Below are positions 37,118-47,504 of a stretch of DNA of 64,000 bases, one piece after another; position 1 is the stretch's first letter; every line of letters starts with the position of its first letter. Source of the stretch: Hansfordia pulvinata (taxonomy: Eukaryota; Ascomycota; Sordariomycetes; Xylariales); NCBI GenBank assembly GCA_006538405.1, contig BJKQ01000004.1, positions 1,984,001 through 2,048,000 of the forward strand. The letters run 5' to 3'. The notes beneath the pieces were generated by a model. It saw nothing but the letters and a program-made list of their open reading frames with translations. It was not told the origin of the DNA and did no database searches. The position numbers and the translations under genes are program-made.

Positions 37118-37568
37118 TAAGGACTCTGGTCTCATTGCTGGCCTGAACGTCCTCCGTATCATCAACGAGCCCACTGCCGCTGCCATTGCCTACGGTCTCG
37201 ACAAGAAGACCGAGGGTGAGCGCAACGTCCTCATCTTCGACCTGGGTGGTGGTACCTTCGATGTGTCCCTCCTGACCATTGAGGAGGGTATCTTCGAGGT
37301 CAAGTCCACTGCCGGTGACACTCACTTGGGTGGTGAGGACTTTGACAACCGCCTGGTCAACCACTTCGTCCAGGAGTTCAAGCGCAAGAACAAGAAGGTA
37401 AATACTCCCCACAACCATACTACCGACGCGACTCGTGCTAACGTTCTGCACCAGGATCTGTCCGGCAACGCCCGTGCCCTGCGCCGTCTTCGCACTGCTT
37501 GCGAGCGTGCCAAGCGTACCCTCTCTTCTTCTGCCCAGACTTCCGTCGAGATCGACTCCCTGTTCGAG

Positions 37569-37600
<32 letters not shown>

Positions 37601-38644
37601 CCGCTTCGAGGAGCTGTGCCAAGACCTGTTCCGCTCCACTATCCAGCCCGTCGACCGTGTCCTTACCGATGCCAAGTGCGACAAGTCTCAGGTCCACGAG
37701 ATCGTCCTTGTCGGTGGTTCCACCCGTATCCCCGCATCCAGAAGCTCATTGCCGACTACTTCAACGGCAAGGAGCCCAACAAGTCCATCAACCCCGACGA
37801 GGCCGTCGCCTACGGTGCCGCCGTCCAGGCTGCTATCCTGTCTGGTGACACTTCTTCCAAGTCCACCAACGAGATTCTGCTGCTGGACGTCGCCCCGCTG
37901 TCTCTCGGTATCGAGACTGCTGGTGGTATGATGACCAAGCTCATCCCCCGCAACACCACTATTCCCACCAAGAAGTCTGAGGTCTTCTCCACCTTCTCCG
38001 ACAACCAGCCTGGTGTGCTCATCCAGGTCTACGAGGGTGAGCGCCAGCGCACCAAGGACAACTCCCTCATGGGCAAGTTCGAGCTCACTGGCATCCCCCC
38101 GGCTCCCCGTGGTGTTCCTCAGATTGAGGTCACCTTCGACCTGGACGCCAACGGAATTATGAACGTTTCCGCTGTCGAGAAGGGTACCGGCAAGTCCAAC
38201 AAGATTGTCATCACCAACGACAAGGGCCGCCTGTCCAAGGAGGAGATCGAGCGCATGCTTGCCGAGGCCGAGAAGTACAAGGCCGAGGATGAGGCTGAGG
38301 GTGCCCGTGTCGGTGCCAAGAACGGCCTCGAGAGCTACGCTTACTCTCTCCGCAACACCATGTCTGACCCCAAGGTTGAGGAGAAGCTTGACGCTGCCGA
38401 CAAGGAGAAGCTCAAGGCCGAGATTGACAAGACTGTCGCTTGGCTCGACGAGAGCCAGCAGGCCACCAAGGAGGAGTACGAGGAGCACCAGAAGGAGCTT
38501 GAGGGTGTTGCCAACCCCATCATGATGAAGTTCTACGGCTCCGAGGGTGGAATGCCCGGCGGCATGCCCGGTGGTGCCCCTGGTGGCGCTGCCCCCGGTG
38601 GCGCTGGCGGCGACGACGGCCCCACTGTCGAGGAGGTCGACTAA
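36648..38644 (+). CDS. Cytosolic Hsp70 chaperone (Ssa type), one intron, apparent frameshift
   Basis: ATP-dependent chaperone of the cytosol/nucleus. The ATG at 36648 opens [20 protein letters not shown] with Hsp70 signature 1; signature 2 ([14 protein letters not shown]) follows, and the protein ends GPTVEEVD, the TPR-cochaperone tail of cytosolic members after a GGMPGG-rich linker. The intron 37398-37454 (57 nt, branch GCTAACG) lies between KNKK and [10 protein letters not shown]; it has no in-frame stop. The frame breaks inside signature 3: after [11 protein letters not shown] the sequence ATCCCCGCATCC (C run 37730-37733) lacks one C needed for [18 protein letters not shown]. With it, the protein has 646 residues, normal for the family. 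An intact Hsp70 gene is expected in any viable fungus, so an assembly error is likely. A heat-shock element lies upstream; the gene converges with EMI1. Confidence 0.96.
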
Positions 38645-39257
38645 ATTCTCGGCTCTTGAGCCACCTTATTGTTTGCAAAGGCGTTTATTCGGAATTCGGA
38701 CTGCGTTAGATTTTCTCTCACTAATGAGATGACACGGCAAAAGTTGATTTTTATGAAGCGCATGGATGTACTCTAGGACAGTTTCATGCTACGAAGTAAT
38801 GAGAATAGTTCATAAACCCTTGGTCTTGATGTGTTTGCAATTGATGATACAAAATCTAGTCTGACATATTCTGGTCTACGACATATTTTTCGTCACAGCC
38901 TTATGCTGCTTGAGGCAGTAGTATCTGAAAGTAGTTGTCCCAAGACTCGTGACAAAGTCTTCACAAGGTCGCGCTCGATTCAATTTACCCTTGGTCCGTG
39001 CGCGATTGAGTTAGCTTGGCCTGTCACCCGACTGGACACGAGCCTTGCAGTGAAACGAATTGTTTTCTTTATTGCCTATGTCTACAGCTTGGTAGTTCTA
39101 CACGACCACAGCCAACGCTTGGCCGGGATCATCTATGGTGGCGGAGATGAAGGCCGGTAGCCTGCAACTCCCTTGCGTCTCCTTGGTGCCGATGCCACTC
39201 TCATGATGCCTGAGGCACGTATACGCACACAAAGACTGGGTAGGACCTGGGTGGACC
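38645..39257. other. Convergent 3' region between HSP70 and EMI1
   Basis: 613 bp, AT-richer, with no gene visible. It contains presumed 3' untranslated regions of both genes. Confidence 0.55.
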
Positions 39258-40091
39258 CTACTGGCCATCGCCTCTCCGCCGTGAATCTTCCTCCTCGCGC
39301 CTGAGGGCCTCCTGCACGTGTCGGCGGCGGCGGATCTCGAGGGCGCGCCACTCCTCGTCATCGATATCGGGCAGGGCGTAGGGAAGGTTGAAGACGGTGC
39401 CGGGGGCGACGCGCTCGGTCCGAGCCTCCCAGACGTCCTGGCTGCTGGGGCCGGCTCTTATGCGCTGCTGCGGCTGCTCCTCCCCGCTGCTGCTGCTGCT
39501 GTTGTTGTTGTCGCCCTCGGTGGCGGTGGCGGCGGCGGTAGCGGCGGCGTTGGTGGTGCCGTACCGGCGGAGCTCGCGCTGGCGGTAGAAGTCGGCGACG
39601 GAGGAGGCGCGCTGCTCGGGGGAGTAGCCCCGGGCGCGCATGCAGAACCAGAACTCGTCCCACAGCTCGCTGCAGGAGCGCATGCCCCCCGTGCGGTAGA
39701 CCGAGGTCCACTGGCCGCCCAGGCCGTTGCACTGGTAGGCTCGGTCAAAGGCGGAGCGGCACGACATCTCGGTCGGGAGGATGGCCTCGCCCACGGGGTC
39801 GAGGAGGCGGTGCTTATTCGGGTCGTTGGGGTCTTGCTGTTGCGCGGCGGTTGATGATGATGGAGAGGAGGAGGAGGAGGTGCCGAACTCGGCTTGGAAC
39901 TCGGATATCAGCTTGCTCATCTCCTGGTCGGCGCTGTCGGGCGGCTGGGAGGGTTTGCTGGGAGGGTTGGTGGTGGCGGATGATGATGATGGTGTCGGCG
40001 CTGCCGGCGAGGATGACGATGCTGCTGCTGCTGGGGCGCTCTTTGCGTCGGCCGGCGCCGGCGCGGCTGGCGATGACCACAGCCAGCCCAT
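39258..40091 (-). CDS. EMI1: EMI1/DUF3128 family protein with twin CX9C motif
   Basis: An intronless 277-residue protein related to yeast Emi1 (early meiotic induction). The conserved core MSCRSAFDRAYQCNGLGGQW, then VYRTGGMRSCSELWDEFWFC and MRARGYS, is the DUF3128 signature. Four cysteines, C111, C121, C140 and C150, form two exact CX9C pairs, as in intermembrane-space proteins; yeast Emi1 is linked both to IME1 induction and to mitochondria. The first 100 residues are low-complexity Ala/Pro/Ser/Gln (MGWLWSSPAAPAPADAKSAP), and a poly-Ser/Asn/Ala insertion lies near residues 190-205. The C-terminus is Arg/Glu-rich and helical. The gene converges with HSP70; its upstream side faces the transposon-like element. 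Biological role in filamentous fungi is not established by the sequence. Confidence 0.9.
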   Translation of the reverse strand: MGWLWSSPAAPAPADAKSAPAAAASSSSPAAPTPSSSSATTNPPSKPSQPPDSADQEMSKLISEFQAEFGTSSSSSPSSSTAAQQQDPNDPNKHRLLDPVGEAILPTEMSCRSAFDRAYQCNGLGGQWTSVYRTGGMRSCSELWDEFWFCMRARGYSPEQRASSVADFYRQRELRRYGTTNAAATAAATATEGDNNNSSSSSGEEQPQQRIRAGPSSQDVWEARTERVAPGTVFNLPYALPDIDDEEWRALEIRRRRHVQEALRREEEDSRRRGDGQ

Positions 40092-40518
40092 GTTGGGTTT
40101 TTTGCGTTATTATGTTTTCTTCCCCAAGCTGTGTTCCTTTGAGGTGGTATGCCGTCTTCGAATCGAGATTTGCGATTTGGGATCGCGGTGCGCGCGGCCG
40201 CGAATTGACTTTTGGAGGGACGGGGCGAGTTTTATTGTGAGCGAGATGCAGATTCAGAGTAAGGCAAGATGTCGTGGATAGTGCTGCGTGCTGCAAGGGG
40301 ATGCGTGCGGCGTCAGGACCTGAGGGGTCGCCGTGGTCATCGATGTGGTTGGGAGTGTTGTTTGATAACGGTTTGGCCCTGCTGCTGCCGCGCTCCTCAG
40401 CTCAGCTCAGGTGCATGCACTCCATGTCTGTGTCTGGTACATAGGGTGTGGCCCGGGGCGTACTCGTTACTCGTACGAGGACTCGTATCGGAGGACGAGC
40501 CTATACCCCTTCCAGTTG

Positions 40519-41003
40519 GGCGTTAAGAGTTCGGCAGTATTCCTTACGCCCGTACATATAGGTGCATGTGTCGATAGCTACATGAAGAGACAACTTTTAC
40601 TCCTTGATCACACAGACTTATTAGTGCGTGCCATGACACGTATAGACCCGTATATATAATGAATGTGACCAATAAGAGGCGCGAATTCCGCCCATATGAA
40701 TTTCGCGGCGCCCGCGCCTCCTTATACTTTCACGTGATCACGCGCGCCCGCGCCCGCCTGCGAGGCGTCTCGCGATGGTGGGGGGGGGGGGCATGTGTGT
40801 GTGTGTGTGCGCGCGAGTGGCAAAAACGGCATGTTCGGCAAAGGGGGGCAAAAACCGCATGTTTAGCAAAAACGGCCAAAAACGGCCAGGGGGGCCAGTT
40901 CTGCGTTTTAAGTCAGTTCCGGGCTCTGATTGGTGGAAAAAGTGGAGTACTGCCGCTTCAATTATACTGCCGCAGCAAGAAATACTGCCGAACTCTTAAC
41001 GCC
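40519..41003. mobile_element. MITE-like non-autonomous DNA transposon with terminal inverted repeats and near-perfect 10-bp target duplication
   Basis: The ends are perfect inverted repeats of 23 bp: the left begins GGCGTTAAGAGTTCGG (40519-40541), and the right is its reverse complement (40981-41003). Similarity continues a few bases inward with mismatches. Flanking it are the direct repeats CTTCCAGTTG (40509-40518) and CTTCCGGTTG (41004-41013), differing at one base. A 9-11 bp duplication suits Mutator-like elements better than Tc1/mariner (TA) or hAT (8 bp), but no transposase is present, so the superfamily is inferred. The interior has repeated CAAAAACGGC-type segments (about 40820-40890), a GT/GC run and a G10 tract, and no open frame of note. 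Confidence 0.8.
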
Positions 41004-41064
41004 CTTCCGGTTGAGACTGTACTCGTAAGGGCCTGGCAATAATAGTACGAGTAACAAATTCCAT

Positions 41065-41092
41065 GCGAACGCACGCCAGACGTACTCGGGCA
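41065..41092. repeat. Dispersed repeat copy A1 (GCGAACGCAC...CTCGGGCAC)
   Basis: 28 bp matching 42715-42742 at 26 positions in direct orientation; both differences are G in this copy and A in the other. The two copies bracket the small secreted protein gene. Confidence 0.7.
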
Positions 41093-41274
41093 CTGCCGCA
41101 ATCGACTATCCCCTTGACTGTCGCAAATCAACAGTGCTGCCAACCTTTCAAATCATTTTCACGAAGGGTCAAGGAGCTTACTTGAGAAAGTAGGCTCTCG
41201 GAGTTGTTTGAGCCTGACGGTTGAGTGGCTTTGAGGCTTGGCGACAGTGTTGATTCCTGATAGTGAAAGGGGTA

Positions 41275-41350
41275 TTCAGACTTTTACGTCGCCGACCAAA
41301 GGCCTGAGGTGACCACAATCGACTATTTTCAGACACTTGCGTCGCCGACC
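41275..41350. repeat. Tandemly placed short repeats ending CGTCGCCGACC
   Basis: TTCAGAC-nnnnn-CGTCGCCGACC occurs at 41275-41297 and 41328-41350, 53 bp apart. A more diverged relative (TTCAAACATTCACGTCGG) lies at 42803-42820 on the other side of the secreted-protein gene, each time near a TCGACTAT sequence. Confidence 0.65.
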
Positions 41351-41630
41351 GCAGGGGTCTAAATTAAGAAAACCATGACTTGAGGCTTATATAGGCGATC
41401 GTGCGGCGGGACTGATGGCCACCTAGGGGTTTAAAAGAGGTCATGTCTGCAGCAGTCTTTGGAATTTTGAAGGTTGAACATTACCTCCGAGTCCTCCGAC
41501 TCAGATAGCTGGTAGATTATTTTGCATTTTGCGTTTTTCTTTTGCGATCATCTCAAACCGGCCTGAGTTGTTTCATTGATTACCAAGGTTCAGCTCCATC
41601 CAGCAACAGAGCCGGTTGTAGACCTGCAAT

Positions 41631-42172
41631 ATGCGTTCTTTTCATGCAATCTCCGCCCTGGCCTTAGGCGCACTGGCGTCTGCAACTTCAAGCGGAGGCT
41701 TGGTTGAGGTAGGACTGCGCCCCCTCCCCCTCATTCTTCAGAAAATACGGTCCTGATTCCCCCGCAGCGCAGAGAAACAATGGGAGAGTTCATGGCTCGC
41801 GTCGAGTCCAGCCCCGATCTCGACGGACACCTGCTGTGGAACGGACACGGCACTATAGAGAGCATCGACGGGACCGGTAAGGTGGTGGAGTCGGCCAAGC
41901 TCGACAGACACGATACCAACGACATGAACGACTTCTGGGAGTCTGTGGAAGACAACGGTAGCCAGGGGCGGAGAAAGCGAGGTGACCGCACCAGCACGAC
42001 ACCTGTGCAGAGAAGCCCGCTGCAGCCCCGCGCTCATTGCGATTATCTTAAAGACCAGAGGTGCACAAGTCATGCCCAATGCAAAGAAGATAAAGACGTG
42101 CTTTGCCCGTGGTGTGTTTGGAACAAGAAAGGCGACACCGCCTGCTGGTCCTCGGAAACCTGGGGGCGGTAA
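41631..42172 (+). CDS. Small secreted cysteine-rich protein with Kex2-like site (effector-like), one intron
   Basis: I do not recognise a family. Exon 1 (41631-41708) encodes MRSFHAISALALGALASATS and SGGLVE, a convincing signal peptide with an A-x-A cleavage area. The intron is 41709-41767 (GTAGGA...CCCGCAG), and exon 2 (41768-42172) continues RRETMGEFMARVESSPDLDG to a total of 160 residues. RRKR at residues 94-97 is a dibasic Kex2-type site. All six cysteines of the mature protein follow it (from C117 on, in HCDYLKDQRC, QCKEDKDVLCPWC and ACWSS), suggesting a propeptide and a disulfide-bonded C-terminal domain. It sits alone in a repeat-rich, AT-richer stretch next to a MITE-like element, a common setting for host-interaction or antimicrobial proteins. 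The function is not inferable, and the acceptor 5 bp downstream would change the frame. Confidence 0.6.
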
Positions 42173-42714
42173 GCCTTGTTATCTGGCAAATTCGGAGACA
42201 AGGCCTGCGCAGCCGACATGTCGCCGCTGGGCAGGAAAGTCACTCGCTCATTGATTCGCGAGAAGTTGACCGCGGCCGGAGAGTCAAGTACCTGTATAAA
42301 TAGGTACCCGATGCAGTTCTGGGCCTAGTGGACCGATTACTTGGGGAACTCGGAGTCTAACAGTATCGTCATATTCGGGTTTACACGCCATTCTCATGAG
42401 CCGTCACTCGTACTGAAAAAGCGTGTTGACGAATCTTCAAAAACGATTTGTTCATTACCTTGATAATCAATTACCAAGTGATAGCTGAGTCAACTTAAAA
42501 GTGCCTACAACGATAAGGTGATTTATACCTAAGATAATGAGTGACGAATAGCCGTAAGTTCGTGAAGGGCCTGGACGTGCTGAGCGGGCCTCTTCTGGCC
42601 CTTGGGTGCTCTCTTCTTCGGCGGCAGCCAGTGGACCTGGACCAGCCTCAGAAGGTACCATAGACGTCTATCCAGGCTTAACATGTTAGGTCCGATTCCC
42701 AACAGCGAACGCAC

Positions 42715-42742
42715 ACCAAACGTACTCGGGCACCGACGCCCA
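42715..42742. repeat. Dispersed repeat copy A2
   Basis: Second copy of the 28-bp repeat found at 41065-41092, with A in place of G at two positions. Confidence 0.7.
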
Positions 42743-43488
42743 CGCGGCGAGCGCCGAGAGTTGACGGGGCGTGGAGGCAACTCCCCACCGCGGTCGACTA
42801 TATTCAAACATTCACGTCGGGTTTTTTGCCGGGTTTTGACAGGTACCTGTGGATGCCCTATGTAAAACCTTACTCCGCGCCCTTATCAACAGGGTACCAT
42901 CCGCGGCGCCTTCCGCGCCCGTCTCCATACTGGTGGCGTCGGCCCAGGTTGCGAGGTGGGATGGAGCGAATTCTAGCCGAGCCGCTCTAGTAACCAAGGC
43001 AAAATGCTTGCACGGCTTCATCCGGGCCCTGGTGGTAAGAGGGGCTCTCTCAGTCTCGGGTTTTATGGCGACACACGCGATGGTTCAGACAACATTGAGA
43101 TCTATACCACTTTATGAGTGATTGCTTAATCACGCAGTTTCCACGCGAGTCTTATTATTAGCATTTTCGCGTGGTTCCTGCGTGGGTCTCACCATGAGCA
43201 GAGCTGTATTTAAACCAGCAGAAAACCCTTCCAGTCACGGATAGTTAATCGTCATCTTTCATCAGATTCTCTCTTTACTTTGGTTTCCAATCCGAATTGC
43301 TGCTCCATACACTCCAAAACTCAGATCAAAGCCAAGCGGTAGCGGGGCGGCAATGACTTATAAATATTGCAAACGTTGTAGCTCAGATGGCGTCTGTTTG
43401 CTTTGAGCCTTAAGGGGTTCGACATACTAAAGAGGCTCTGCAGCTGATGTTTTGGGCACCGTAACGTACTTGGGTACCTACCTAAATG

Positions 43489-43506
43489 TAGGTACCTAGG
43501 TACCTA
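43489..43506. repeat. Overlapping TAGGTACCTA palindromes
   Basis: Two copies of the 10-bp palindrome TAGGTACCTA at 43489-43498 and 43497-43506, in a wider stretch rich in GGTACC and CCTACC. Confidence 0.8.
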
Positions 43507-44283
43507 TGGCCGTGGCTGGAGGGTATGGCACCTTGGTACCTTACATGGACAGTTCTTAGCCCTGCTGGGCCTGATTGAGAGACTGAGTCTCCTCAGGCTC
43601 CATGAATACACTCGTTTTGTGCGTCCATTCCTACTAGTCTTTTATTGACGTGATTCCGCTATGACCGGCAGCAACTTGATGGAGAAGGCTAAGCCCGTAG
43701 GGGTAAGCGAAATCAAGACCGAAATCGAGAGCCGCAAAGACCACGTCAAGTGGCAGTGGGAGTGCGAGAAGAGGCGAGACGACCTCAGACGACGAGCAGC
43801 GTATTCCTACCTACCTGATACCTTCTTAACTGCACTAGCAGCAGTGCTAACATTCAAATTGGATGCATACTGCTAAGGTGTGCTGAAATTTCCCATTCCG
43901 GCCCTTAGAAACACGGTACGCTCGTACCCTCGGGTACTCGTACTGTACTCGTAGCACTCGTAGGGCGTCGCGCGTCAAGGGCCGGGCGGGCCTGGACGTG
44001 CTAACTTAGCTGGAAGGCAGTTGACGACTGCCACCACGCCGATTGATCAGATCTACTCCGTAAGGTACTAACTTACCTTAGGTAACTTGATGGCTAGAGC
44101 TGCCCCATCCGCAGAGTGACTCGGGCTAACGCTGCGAGCCCCAGCAGCGTGGCAGCATTCGGCGGCAATCATGATCTCATTGCCGCCGCGCCCCCGTCGT
44201 CGGTACCCATCCCGTCCTCTCGCCTCCCCCATCCGCTCCAACAGGTAGTCTTTCGGTGCTGCCACAGAATCCATCCATCACCA

Positions 44284-44316
44284 GTCAGGTCAGGTCAGGT
44301 CAGGTCAGGTCAGGTC
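44284..44316. repeat. GTCAG pentanucleotide microsatellite
   Basis: About 6.5 perfect GTCAG units, 270 bp upstream of the YME2 start codon. Confidence 0.9.
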
Positions 44317-44440
44317 GACTCGGGTCAGGACCCAGGTTAGGTCGGTCGGCAGAGGCTTGGACGAGGCACGTGTAGTGTACTCGTTCGTATTGAGGCAGCG
44401 AGGATCGACGAGGGCGTCACGTCACCCCGGCCTCTGGCAA

Positions 44441-44485
44441 CAGCACAGCACAGCACAGCACAGCACAGCGCCGCACAGCACAGCA
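44441..44485. repeat. CAGCA pentanucleotide microsatellite
   Basis: About nine CAGCA/CAGCG units with one interruption, ending about 100 bp upstream of the YME2 start codon, so probably within the leader. Confidence 0.85.
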
Positions 44486-44584
44486 GCTCTTACGGAATCC
44501 AGCGACATCGACTTCTTGCGTGCGCGCCACGCGCCGCGCCGCGCCGCGCTGCGCCGCATCTCGCATTTCCCCGACGACCCCAGC

Positions 44585-47204
44585 ATGCCTTCAATGTCTT
44601 CGCGCCGCCTGGTCGCCTGCTCACGACGGCCTGCCCGTCTCCCAGGCTCGCCATGGCACGCCCGCTGCGCGCCCAGAGGCGCCCTCTCCCTGCGCTGGGA
44701 GACCACAAGCTCGTCCACCGGTGGCACCAGCGACAAGACGGGCCACATTTCCGCCGGCGCCAACGAGTCCATCTTGTGGTTTGACAGTATGTCCCATGGC
44801 TTGCCCGCCCCTGTACTTTCCCCTCGCCCCCATCTTCCACCGCTGACATGGCCCAGACCTGTTTCCCCTCAAGCTGTCCGGCCTGCTGAAGGCCCCGTGG
44901 CGTAGCCCCGAGGAGGATCTCAGCGAGCTACTCAAGCGCTTCCAAAAGTCCAAGATTGGCATCATGGACCCCATGAGCATGGTCAAGCGGGCAATCCCCA
45001 AAGACAAGCCTCTCGAGGTCACCCAGATCCTGCCTCGCCTCAAGGACGGTGGCGCCTTTGTCAAGTTCTCACACCCCGCCGAGATCTCACCCAAGGAGAT
45101 AGAGGACAGCATCAGCAAGGCCCTCAAGGACAGCCCCATCAAGCCCTTCTTCAGCCCCTTCAGGGGTGTCCATGCCGGCCTCGTCAAGGGCATTCCCTGG
45201 CTCGAGGATCTGCATAGATTCCCTTCCGACCGCGTCCGAGTCGACTTTGTCCCTGCCACCCCCGGCGAAGAAGCGGTGGAGCTCTCGCAGGAAACCCTCT
45301 ACAGCCTCTTCCGCCGATACGGCAAAATCACCGAAATCACCTCTCAGCCCTGGGACTCCAAGGTCACCCCGAAATACGCCTATGTCGACTTCGCCAGGGC
45401 CAGGGATGCCGTCATGGCACGCAACTGCCTCCACGGCTTCGTCGTCGGCGAGCAAGCTGGCGGCGGCAAGGCAGGCACGAAATTTCGCATGTCCTACGAG
45501 GAGAAGACGCGCCAGCACCGCATCTGGGACTGGATAACCAATCATCCTCGTATCGTCATCCCCGCCATTGTTGCCCTGCTTACCGGTCTTACCGTCGTCA
45601 TCTTCGACCCCATCCGGTCCTTCTTCATCAAGGCGCACATCACGCACAAGTTCCGCCTCCAGAGTAGCCGTCTCTACAGGTGGCTTCGCAAGCAGACCTC
45701 CGACATCTTCGACCTCAAGCGGGAGAAGGCCGAGCAGGCTGGCTTGGAAGCCGTTTGGACTCACCGGAAAGACCTGATTGAGCAGATCCAAAAGTGGCTA
45801 ATGGAGACCGCCGAGACCTTCATCGTCGTCCAGGGCCCGAGAGGCTCGGGCAAGAAGGAGCTGGTCCTTGAGCAGGCTCTCAAGGACCGAAGCAATGTTT
45901 TGGTCATCGACTGCAAGCCCATCGTTGAGGCCCGTGGCGAATCAGCAACCCTGAGGAAGATGGCCGCAGCCGTCGGGTACCGCCCCATTTTCTCATGGGC
46001 CAACAGCATCAGCAGCATGATCGACCTTGCAGTTCAGAGCACGACGGGGGTCAAGGCCGGCTTCTCCGAGACCCTGGAATCCCAGCTGCAGAAGATTCTG
46101 CACTCTACAGCCGGTGCCCTTTCCGAGATTGACATCTCGCACCGCCGCAAGACCGACGCGGATTCTGGCCTCCCTACCGACGCCTACCTCGAGGCTCACC
46201 CTGAGAGGAGGGCAGTCGTGGTGATTGACAACTTTCTGCACAAGAGCGACAGCGACACCATTGTCTATGACAAGATTGGCGAGTGGGCAGCCGCCCTGGT
46301 CCAGTCCAATGTGGCCCATGTGATTTTCCTCACCAACGAATCCTCCTACACCAAGAGCTTGTCCAAGGCTCTCCCCGATCGCGTGTTCCGGCAAGCCGCC
46401 CTGGGTGATCTGTCTCCGGCCGTCGCGAAACGTTTCGTTCTCAACCACGTGAGTATCAAGGAAGTCGACGAGGACGACGATGATGACGACGGAGACGAGA
46501 AGAAGAAGCCCAGCGTTACACCAAGAATCAACCTCACCGAGTTGGACAACTGCATCGGCACGCTCGGGGGCCGCCTGACGGACCTCGAATTCCTCGCCCG
46601 CAGACTCAAGTCGGGACAGAGCCCGCGCGAAGCGGTCCACGAGATCACAGAGCAGTCCGCATCGGAGATCTTGAAGATGTTCTTGCTTCCGGGCAAGTCG
46701 ACCGGCGACGGAGAGCACAGCTGGTCGGTGGAGCAGGCATGGTACCTCGTGAAGGCGTTGGCTGGTAACGACAGCCTGCGATACCACGAGGTGCTGCTGT
46801 CCAATACCTTTGCGTCGTCCTTGAGCGCGCCTGATGGCGAGTCTGCTTTGGAAGGGCTGATGAACGCCGAGCTGATCACGGTGCGCGCGGACAAGGGCCG
46901 GCCACAAAGCATCGCGGTGGGCAAGCCCGTGTACCAGGCGGCGTTCCGCATGCTGGCGGGAGATGCGGTGCTCAGCGCCAAGCTGGACCTGGCGGTGCTG
47001 ACGGAGCTGGCCAAGGTGGAGGCGCGGACCATCGACCGCTGCGAGTCAGAGCTGGCGACGCTGGGCAGCCTGCCCCGCCAGCCGGCGCAGACGGCGGGCC
47101 GCGTCACTTACCTCCTCACGAAGCTTGATACGAGTCAGAAAAGGATTGATGCCTACGACAAGGAGATGGCCGGGCTGAAGAAGACCCTTTCTCAGGAGGA
47201 TTGA
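44585..47204 (+). CDS. YME2: YME2/RNA12 mitochondrial inner-membrane protein, 2 exons
   Basis: Yme2 (Rna12) is an inner-membrane protein affecting mitochondrial DNA escape and nucleoid/membrane structure. Exons 44585-44786 and 44857-47204 join in frame to 849 residues; the 70-nt intron (GTATGT...CTGAC...CCAG) restores WFDNLFPLKLSGLLKAPWRS. The N-terminus is Arg-rich (MPSMSSRRLVACSRRPARLP), a mitochondrial presequence. An RRM-like region follows (VDFVPATPGEEAVELSQETL, then KITEITSQPWDSKVTPKYAY), then one membrane span near residues 299-320 (IVIPAIVALLTGLTVVIF) and an ATPase-like Rna12 domain with a P-loop-like GPRGSGKK at 394-401 and VVVIDNFLHKSDSD as a Walker-B-like strand. An acidic run DEDDDDDDGDE lies near 46470. 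It ends in a coiled, charged helix. The start codon is inferred from the presequence. Confidence 0.93.
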
Positions 47205-47504
47205 ACGATCGTGTAAGATAGGGCTGTAGGCATTCGGGACCGGCTGGATGGTCTTGGACCTTGTCAAGACTTGAGAGAAAAATCAAACAAAAATCCTCTT
47301 CCAGCAGCTTTGCCTTGGACCGAGTACAACAGAGCAGTGCGGGTTGCTTGCGAGAATCTGACCGGTGGTAAGAATTAGAGATGACGGCGCGATGTTTTCG
47401 CAAGAGCCTAGTACGAGTACTTTCCTCACCACTGGTCCCAGAACAACGGCATCATAATGTGCCATAGGCTTTCTGCACTTCAACAACAACAACCCCAACG
47501 GCCT
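47205..47504. other. Spacer between YME2 and tRNA-Lys
   Basis: 300 bp holding the YME2 3' region and one GTACGAGTAC motif (47411-47420). No gene is seen. Confidence 0.55.

Larger units (their letters stand above)
40092..41630. other. Intergenic region between EMI1 and the small secreted protein gene
   Basis: It carries a 485-bp element with terminal inverted repeats (40519-41003), TACTCGTAC-type motifs on both sides (40468 and 41045), and diverged short repeats from 41065 onward. No conserved coding frame is seen. Confidence 0.65.
42173..44584. other. Repeat-rich intergenic region between secreted-protein gene and YME2
   Basis: 2.4 kb with no supported gene. It contains repeat copies at 42715-42742 and 42803-42820, overlapping TAGGTACCTA palindromes (43489-43506), GTACTCGTAC motifs (43934-43953), and GGTCA and CAGCA microsatellites. 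A 71-codon frame at 43661-43876 has no domain and is not called. Confidence 0.6.

Noticed and set aside
36633..37697. 354-codon open frame antisense to HSP70, and a second one at 37688-38488
   Set aside because: Long antisense frames opposite Hsp70 genes are a known consequence of strong codon bias. The sense frame is plainly the gene, and the antisense product has no domain.
43661..43876. 71-codon frame MTGSNLMEKAKPVG...
   Set aside because: Short, no domain, in a repeat-rich spacer. It could be a decayed fragment, but nothing supports a gene.
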